NCBI GenBank assembly: GCA_015478945.1
Contig: JABUQX010078819.1
Coordinates: forward strand, 1 to 34,410
Reading direction: 5' to 3'
DNA length: 34,410 nt
DNA from: Trachelipus rathkii
Lineage: Eukaryota; Arthropoda; Malacostraca; Isopoda; Trachelipodidae
The translations under genes and the position numbers were made by a program. Every line of letters starts with the position of its first letter. The first letter of the stretch is position 1. A model generated the notes under the pieces. The model was given only the letters and a program-made list of their open reading frames with translations, made no database searches and was not told where the DNA came from. This document shows positions 26,531-34,410 of the stretch, piece by piece.

Positions 26531-26589
26531 TTACAAGTTGCCACCACCACTCACGGGAAGATCCCTATTCAAGGAGGAGGTGTTGAATG

Positions 26590-28300
26590 CCTCAAAAGTT
26601 CAAAAACTAACATAAATTACGCAGATGAGCACAGACGCAGGCTTTAAAGTGAGGGAGATTAAATTCAGCAGGAAACACAGAAGATGGAAGAGAATTCCAC
26701 AGAACAGAGGTGGCAGGAAAGAAGGAAGCACCGCAACGAACTAGCCTGGAGTTATTAATATCAACACAAAACTCATGCGCAGACACAGCAACCCTTGTGC
26801 TACGAGGGCGTCGTAAAGGTGGTAGTACGCGAGTGATAAGTTCCCTCGAGCACCTGCCGCTGCGGTACCTATAGAAAAGAGATAAAGCACCAACATCGTG
26901 ACCCAAAGATAGAGGTTAAAGTGAAGTGGAAATTACAGAACAGTTTATAAACCTTTTGGCCTTTGACTCGACCCTATCCAAAAGCCGGGTGAAACCAAAG
27001 CCCCCCAGATATGAGAGCAGTACTCTATACAAAGGCGGATGAGGCCCTTGTATAGCTGGAGTAACTGAGAAGAGGAAAAAAAATTTCGCAGTCTAAACAG
27101 AATTCCCAGTTTATTTGAGGCCGCCCTAGCTACCGTTGTGATGTAAGGGTTCCAAGACATTTTTTTGTTTATGTTAAGGCCAAGGATGTTTAAATTTTCA
27201 ACAGGAGAGACGAGAGAACCGCTGAAAGAGATGGAAAAGTTAGAAGGTGTCTTAGTGAGGGAGATTTGTAGAAGTTGAGTTATTAAAGAATTGAATTTCA
27301 CAAGGTTGAGACGACCCCAACCGGAAATTCTATCCACAGCGAGAATAGAATCGTAAAGATTAAGACGAGAGGCAATTCTAGAAGTAAAAAGGGGGAGTAG
27401 AATTGAAATGAGTTGAAGAATGAAGGGTTGAGTCATCGGCATATGAGTGGATAGAGTTAGATGTGCAGGTGAGAAGATCATTACTGAAAAGTAGGAATAA
27501 AGTAGGAGATAAGACAGAACCCTGGGGAACACTACTATTGACAGAAAAAGAAGAAGTCGCCCTATCAACAACAGCCGATATTGAGAGATTTGAAAAAAAA
27601 CTAGACATAGGTAAGCAAAGAGAAGGAGGAAACCCAAAGGAGGCGAGCTTGGAGAGCAGTGACGTGTTCCATACTCGTTCAAATGCTTTGGATATGTCAA
27701 GCGCCACTACGTAAGTCTCCCAGTAGTTCCTAAGGGCGGAAAACCATAAATCAGTAAGATAGGAAAGTATATCGCCAGTAGACTTCGAGCGCCGAAAGCC
27801 ATACTGGCGATCGGATAGAAGTAAATGAGATTCCAGATGATCTAAGAAATGAGAGTTGAGAAAGGTTTCAAAGATCTTAGATAGAATATAAGTGAGAGCT
27901 ATAGGGCGATAGTTAGAAAGATAAGAGCGGCTTCCTATTCTTCGGAATAGGTTGGACATGTGCGTATTTCCAACACTGAGGGAAAGTGCATGCTAGTATT
28001 GAGACCTAGAGAATATAGTTGAACGAGGGGCGGGGTCAGCACGGAAGAACACTCCCACCTCAAAACTCGGGGAGGAACGCCATCCGGGCCACCCGCCTTA
28101 CTAACATGTATAGATCACAGGCAAAGACATAGGACACCTGAGAGGAGGAGGAGAAGGAAGAGAAATGCCAGAATCATCTAAGGTTAAAGAAAAATAGGAG
28201 GCCGAAGTTGGAGTATCAGCAACAGAACCATCAGATCGAATTATAGGAGGTGCAGATTTTTTCCGCATAAGTTGTTAGGAGATGTTTTTTGTTTTTGGCA
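26590..28300 (-). pseudogene. Jockey/CR1-like LINE remnant (reverse transcriptase and 3' end)
   Basis: Read on the minus strand, a GPDGVPP-like block near 28090 is followed by SNYRPIALTYILSKIFE, then DRQYGFRRSKSTGDIL. DISKAFERVW carries the first catalytic Asp, and SVPQGSVLSPTLF and YADDSTLH (catalytic) come next. Connection and C-terminal parts follow at 27430-26950 in another frame, and a final segment (26906-26607) contains the FFPATSVLWNSLPSSVFP motif common at LINE C-termini. Stops and frameshifts split it into at least three frames, so it is inactive. Confidence 0.85.
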
Positions 28301-28339
28301 AAGAGGCCAGAAAGATTTGTCAGTAGGAGAACTATATAT

Positions 28340-28425
28340 ATATAAATGAGAATAAAGTATATGAAGATATATATATATATATATATATAGTATATATAAG
28401 ATATATATATAGTATATATATATAT

Positions 28426-28505
<80 letters not shown>
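28340..28505. repeat. (TA)n microsatellites
   Basis: Long TA tracts with a few interruptions. Confidence 0.9.
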
Positions 28506-28506
<1 letters not shown>

Positions 28507-29090
28507 TTTTCGTTTTTATTACTCGGTAAGGAATGATCACATAGTTTTTAGCACGAATTTCGTGCAAAAGCGACAGCGATTTCTTACGAAGTTTACTTTT
28601 GTTTACAAACAATTGAATCAGCTGTTGTGATGAAACATGGCGATTTGGAATAAGCAGAAATAAAAAATAACAATTGTTTTATATTGCAAATAATTGATCA
28701 ACCATTGTGATGGAGTTTATCCATTTGTAAGAAATTACTAAAGCTTATTTTATTGGAATGAAACATTCTCAGCAAACGTACCTACGCCACGCCACCACAT
28801 GCTTGCCAAGCATTTTTGCAAGCACGTCCTAAATTTAACATTTTTACGATTAGCGCGCATAGTTTGACAAAATTGAACGTAAACTAAAAGCATTTGAAAG
28901 TTTTCGTGTTATCAGTCGCAAAACGAAAAACGACTTTGCCAATAGAGCAAGTTTTCGTTTTTTCCATTTGTGCTTACGCAAAATCGTAAGAAATGCCGAA
29001 TTTAGACGTACTTACGCAAATGTAAACAAACAATATGCAGAATGGTAGGCCCGCCTTTGAATTGATGAATGTCTTCATTCAATAAAATCA
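28506..29090. other. No gene seen
   Basis: Unique AT-rich DNA with repeated CGTTTTCG and TTACGCAAA-type words and a GTTTAC-containing sequence near both ends. It may be an unclassified repeat; no coding signal. Confidence 0.4.
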
Positions 29091-29132
<42 letters not shown>

Positions 29133-29135
29133 TAT

Positions 29136-29199
<64 letters not shown>

Positions 29200-29250
29200 T
29201 AAGGTGTTACGGATATTAAGGTTATATATATATATATATATATATATATA

Positions 29251-29324
<74 letters not shown>

Positions 29325-29330
29325 TATAAA
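29091..29330. repeat. (TA)n microsatellites
   Basis: TA tracts with short interruptions. Confidence 0.9.
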
Positions 29331-29359
29331 TCAATTTTAAAACGCAAATGCCAGTACTG

Positions 29360-29491
29360 TTAAAGGTATCGGCAAAATTTTACCGATACCGATGCCAGGA
29401 TACTCGATACTACTAATCACAAATTGCCGATACCGATACTCAAAAATCGACTGATACCGCCGATACCGATGCCGATATCGGTGCATCACTA
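29360..29491. mobile_element. hAT-like terminal sequence (right), inverted to 26245
   Basis: It is CCGATA-rich and ends ATCGGTGCATCACTA. Its reverse complement starts TAGTGATGCACCGATATCGG, matching the left terminus at 26245 in most positions. Confidence 0.55.
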
Positions 29492-29549
29492 ATATATATA
29501 TATATATATATATAGGTATAGCAAAGAGCAGCATAGTATAGCAGAAAGA

Positions 29550-29642
<93 letters not shown>

Positions 29643-29660
29643 ATACATATAGATATATAA
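29492..29660. repeat. (TA)n microsatellites
   Basis: TA tracts separated by about 40 unique bases. Confidence 0.9.
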
Positions 29661-29663
29661 TCA

Positions 29664-31680
29664 TCCACCTTCTTTCCCCAAGACTGGGGGTAAGGTGCGT
29701 GATATGCACCGGAAACAGAAAAGTAGTAGAATATGACAAATCGAAAAGAAAGCCTAGCCTTACAGCCCCCTTTATACCTTTTAGTGAGAACTCGTCGCAG
29801 TCAGAAAATACACCCTAGAGCTTCACAGGACCGCGGAGGACCCTCACTATGGCATCTCGTCAATGTGGGGTTCATCACTTGGGACAGGTGGGCCACAACT
29901 ATACCCCCTCACTAAACCCTGCCATTCACTCCTATTATGCACCTTTCTTCTCTCCTACAGGCATTCTTTTACTGACTCAATCAACTTTTTTTTCGGTCTC
30001 CCAGCCGGTCGATTCCCAACACACTCACCACTATACATCCGCTTAACCAACCGACTATCATTCATACTTTCCACATGACCAAACCATCTCAACGTACTTT
30101 CATTTATCTTTTTCTTCACACCTCAAAACTCTCTAATACGTTCATTCATTTTATCAATTCTTTTCACACCTAACACGCCCTTAAGATTGCCCATCTGAAT
30201 ACATTGTATTTTAGATCTATACCTCTTATTCCAGAACATAGTCTCACTACTATACATTAACACAGGTAAAATATCAGCACATATCTTCCCTACAACACTC
30301 AATAAAGTAATTCCCCTATAATTTCTAGTTACCCTTATCTCCCTAACCCTTATATAAGGGTACTATTACTACTCTCCTCCAATCCCTTGGAATTGTTCCC
30401 TCCACATCTCTCCTCATATCCATTTCATCAGTTACGAAAGCACCATCCCTATTCATTATTTTTAGCAGATTCCCCTTATTCTTATTCTTAAGTTTCACGC
30501 ATCCTTCCAGAAGAGCTTCCTATTCCCTTGTAAGTCCCCATTCATCCTCCTTCCAAACTGTTCATTTACCTTTTTTTTCCTCCTACGCATGCACCTTATA
30601 TTATTTTTTTCCTCCTTACATAATTCCAAGCATCTTTCATTTGAAACTTCATCATTGGATTTTAGTACTTTCAACCACGTTTCTTTTTTACTTTTATCCG
30701 CTTGCATCACCTCTTCTTTCCACAACTCACTGTTAACATTATTACTTCCTATTTTAGCACATTCACATACTTCCTTTGCACTGCTAACTGCTTCCTTCAT
30801 TTGCTCCCAGATTTGTTCAGTTTCAACTTGTTCACATTCAACTGATTTACTTGCAAGCGCTCTTACATACTTATCCTTATTATCTTGTTCACTTAACTTC
30901 TCACTCTTAATTCTACCCATTTCCTTTCTTATCACCTTCCTCTCCATCTAACCCCCCACTAACTTAATGTTACATAAAACAACATTATGATCCGATAATC
31001 CCATTCCTAACTCCCTCACTGATTTAACATCCAACACATACTTCAACATCTCCTTCTTCACCAACACAAAAGCAATCATACTTTTCACTTCGATACCATC
31101 TCTACCTACACCAACTCTATTATACTTATGAATACTCATGTGTTTAAAGAAATTATTTTCGCACTCTCCTCACCATTACCATCAGATGGACCATATATCA
31201 CAACCTCACATACCTTGACCTTTTTAAACTTAAATTTAACCATTAGAATTCTAGTACTCACAAACACAAAGTATACCATAGCTCTGTACTACAAGTCACT
31301 CACCAGAATTGCAATTCCTTATCTCTCCCTCTCATTCCTTTCCACACCTCTCATTTTCACCGTATCCTTTCATCTTCGTTTCAGTCACAGCGAGCAAATC
31401 AAATTTGCTCTTTCTAAATACATCCATCGCCTCCCTTCTCTTCTCCTCAGCATTTATTGCTCTGACATTCCATGTACAAATACGATTCATACATTTTTGC
31501 CGAAGTACAGAAGGCCGTTTACGGCGATCACAACCTTCTCCGAGGCATGCATTAGCATTCTGGCAAAAGATAAGTGGTAGTGGGCAGCCAACCCAACTTC
31601 CATCGTCTTTTTGTCGCTTTCTACGACACGCAGGACATATACGATGTGGGCAATTCTTTCTCCCCCACACATAGGGACAT
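29664..31680 (-). pseudogene. RTE-like LINE remnant with internal deletion
   Basis: On the minus strand an endonuclease start (ICTWNVRAINAEEKR, then LLAVTETKMKGYG) lies at about 31490-31340, and its end (GLSDHNVVLCNIKLVGG) at about 31005-30955. A Lys/Glu-rich linker follows at 30947-30495. The RT begins with RNYRGITLLSVVGKI near 30330 and jumps directly to the downstream VLMYSSETMFWNKR block near 30250, so the catalytic core is deleted. The 3' end (TLRWFGHVES, GRPKKKLIESVKECL) reaches about 29940. Multiple stops are present. Confidence 0.8.
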
Positions 31681-31807
31681 AAGGGATAGGTATGTCTGTA
31701 AGATGTTGTCTAGAAGTGGGGTGTGGATAAAAGTATGCGTATATGGTAATGTGGATAAAAGGTGGTGTCTGTAAAATGATGTGTGGAGGATGAGTGTGTA
31801 TATAAGC

Positions 31808-32686
<879 letters not shown>

Positions 32687-32784
32687 AAATGAACGCAAAG
32701 GAGAAAGGCGAACCATTAAAATGGGGGTAATTTCATCACTGCGAGTATGCGCATACTCTCCTATATATTATATATTGCAGCAGA

Positions 32785-33070
<286 letters not shown>

Positions 33071-33235
33071 ATCTAGCAAACGCTCGTTTACCAGGATGCA
33101 AAACTAAGGAGGTGCTATATTTCCCCTATATAAGTAGGGGAATAAAAGCTCTCAAACTCCTTGAATTACAAGTGGAAAAATACTGGAGGCATACGAATGC
33201 CTAACAATGCCAACATTTTAGGGTTAAAGATTCAA

Positions 33236-34011
33236 ACTTGTAACGGTTCGGGGAGAGCTTGTGGAAGCCGCCCTAAGGGGCCCCAGCCGAGGACGGGATT
33301 GTGTTTTTAGACGCCGGACGAATCGGTTGTGTCAGATAGCATAGGGCCAAAGCTAAGCCGGCAGTTTGCCGTGTCATTATTATTATATCAAATTAACTTT
33401 GTCTATTAAATAATTAAGTACTTTATTCCAATTGTGTTTACAAAATTGATTATTATCATCTGTCATACTATTATTTCACGTGCATATTTAATAAACTTAG
33501 ATCACAGAATAACCATTTTTAATAAATCATCCATTCAGTAATTACTTTCTAATTGGTCTGAGTAATAATCTCAGATCATATTTTGGTAACAGCCCAGAGT
33601 GGACCCCCCTTTCTATGTTTGCATAAAATAAATGCAAATAAGCATTGGGCGACAAGCTCAGTTGTGATCTTACATCATTAACATATAATTAAAATTTTCC
33701 TTCCGAACAGTGATTGACCTTGTGAAAATAAACAGTGGAATTAGTGAAAGTAATGTGGGCCAACTGTGTTCGTGCTATTAAATAATAACTGAGGAAAGTG
33801 ATATAAGATAATAAATAATTCATAATAATACTGCGTAAAGAAATAAAGCTGTATTAGAAAGTCGCAGTGTTAAAAAAAAAAAAAAATTTGAAACGCTCTC
33901 TCAAATAACGAACTTTTTGCTCTATGACAACAAACTCAACCGAGCGCATTTTAGTACTAAAAAAAAAAAAAAAAAACCCTCTCAAGTACTTCTTTGTTCG
34001 GAAAAACAGAT
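33236..34011 (+). other. Possible 5' LTR and leader of an LTR retrotransposon
   Basis: Non-coding DNA upstream of a gag-like frame. It may start TGTAACGG near 33238. A TGGTAACAGCCCAGA near 33583 could be a primer-binding site. No second LTR is in the window, so this is speculative. Confidence 0.3.
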
Positions 34012-34410
34012 ATGGGGGCGAATAAGAAAACTGCCCCGCGTCTTAAGGTGGGGAGAGGAAAACCCACTTCCCCCAAAGGCCAGTTAACAAGGAAGACTCC
34101 CTCGCCGCAAAAATCACCGACTCCTTCTTTGGTCGAAGAATCCTCTACGAGTTCAAAGTGAACGTGAATGTACTCCTCAAAGAAACAGACATAAGTCGCC
34201 CGTACATATGAGAAGACGCTCATTCGGAAAGGGGCGAAGAAACAAAAGCTCTCTTTCATCCCACCAACTTCCCGCCTTCGATGGCTATGATATCGTTAGT
34301 TGGTTGTCTGCTACCAACGCGGTATTTAAACTTAACGGAATAAATGAGGGTTCTGAGAAAGTCCGACTTTTAGCCTCAATACTCCCCAACAGTCTTGTGT
34401 CTACATTACA
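34012..34410 (+). pseudogene. LTR retrotransposon gag start, frameshifted, cut by the window edge
   Basis: The ATG at 34012 opens a basic Pro/Ser/Lys-rich frame that stops at 34159-34161. Coding continues in another frame with an Arg-rich stretch and then LPAFDGYDIVSWLSATNAVF and GINEGSEKVRLLASILP. That is the typical start of a gypsy-type Gag domain (x-F-x-G-x(5)-W and a leucine-rich segment). The frame break suggests a decayed copy; the rest is outside the window. Confidence 0.65.

Noticed and set aside
30589..31674. Plus-strand open frames in the LINE region
   Set aside because: They mirror the minus-strand RTE-like coding blocks, which carry recognisable endonuclease and RT motifs.
33110..33200. 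Small hairpins TTCCCCTA/TAGGGGAA and AGGCAT/ATGCCT outside the provirus
   Set aside because: They are short and isolated, with no repeat family or flank shared with the proviral hairpins.
33957..34259. Minus-strand 100-codon frame at the right edge
   Set aside because: The plus strand carries the gag-like motifs; the minus frame is its shadow.

Overview
The window looks like a piece of an arthropod nuclear genome, most likely a decapod crustacean. That placement is an inference from the many long (TA)n microsatellites, (AAT)n tracts, decayed gypsy, LINE and tRNA-SINE copies, and the absence of bacterial gene organisation. No intact cellular host gene was recognised.

Layout. 1-5163 holds a decayed Ty3/gypsy-type LTR retrotransposon on the minus strand (pol remnant 1-1571, gag remnant 3516-5163). 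5290-9508 is mostly TA microsatellite with a tRNA-derived SINE (8715-8880). 9509-25999 is one AT-rich Polinton/Maverick (adintovirus-like) provirus of about 16.5 kb with terminal inverted repeats. 26000-34410 is again repeat-rich host DNA: hAT-like terminal sequences, a jockey/CR1-like LINE remnant (about 26590-28300), an RTE-like LINE remnant (about 29664-31680), a MITE-like element (31808-32686), microsatellites, and the start of a second LTR-element gag at the right edge.

The provirus. Left to right it encodes a broken protein-primed family B DNA polymerase, two BRO-N fragments in a hairpin-rich spacer, an A32/FtsK-like packaging ATPase, a parvovirus-VP1-like phospholipase A2 protein, a chromodomain integrase, a conserved DUF8207-like protein, a single-jelly-roll minor capsid (penton) protein, the double-jelly-roll major capsid protein, a 47-residue zinc ribbon, a pX/pVI-like hydrophobic protein, an adenain-type protease, a collagen-stalk fibre protein, two small proteins, and one minus-strand gene near the right end. 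All genes from the ATPase rightwards are open. The polymerase has at least six reading-frame breaks and a lost exonuclease residue.

How it fits together. Ten rightward genes share a start-codon-proximal element (T-run, then CTCTATAATAAATG or CTCTTAAATAAATG), which looks like a late promoter. A different 20-bp element is shared by the two outermost genes and may be an early promoter. The integrase has no such element and no in-frame ATG near its start. It lies in the -1 frame of the PLA2 gene behind a canonical A AAA AAC slippery site followed by a stem-loop, so it may be made by programmed frameshifting. The left arm and the polymerase-ATPase spacer are crowded with unrelated GC-rich palindromes in AT-rich DNA. 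One has flipped orientation, three sit between the same flanks, and one sits in frame inside the protease gene between 15-bp direct repeats. This looks like an actively spreading class of hairpin elements.
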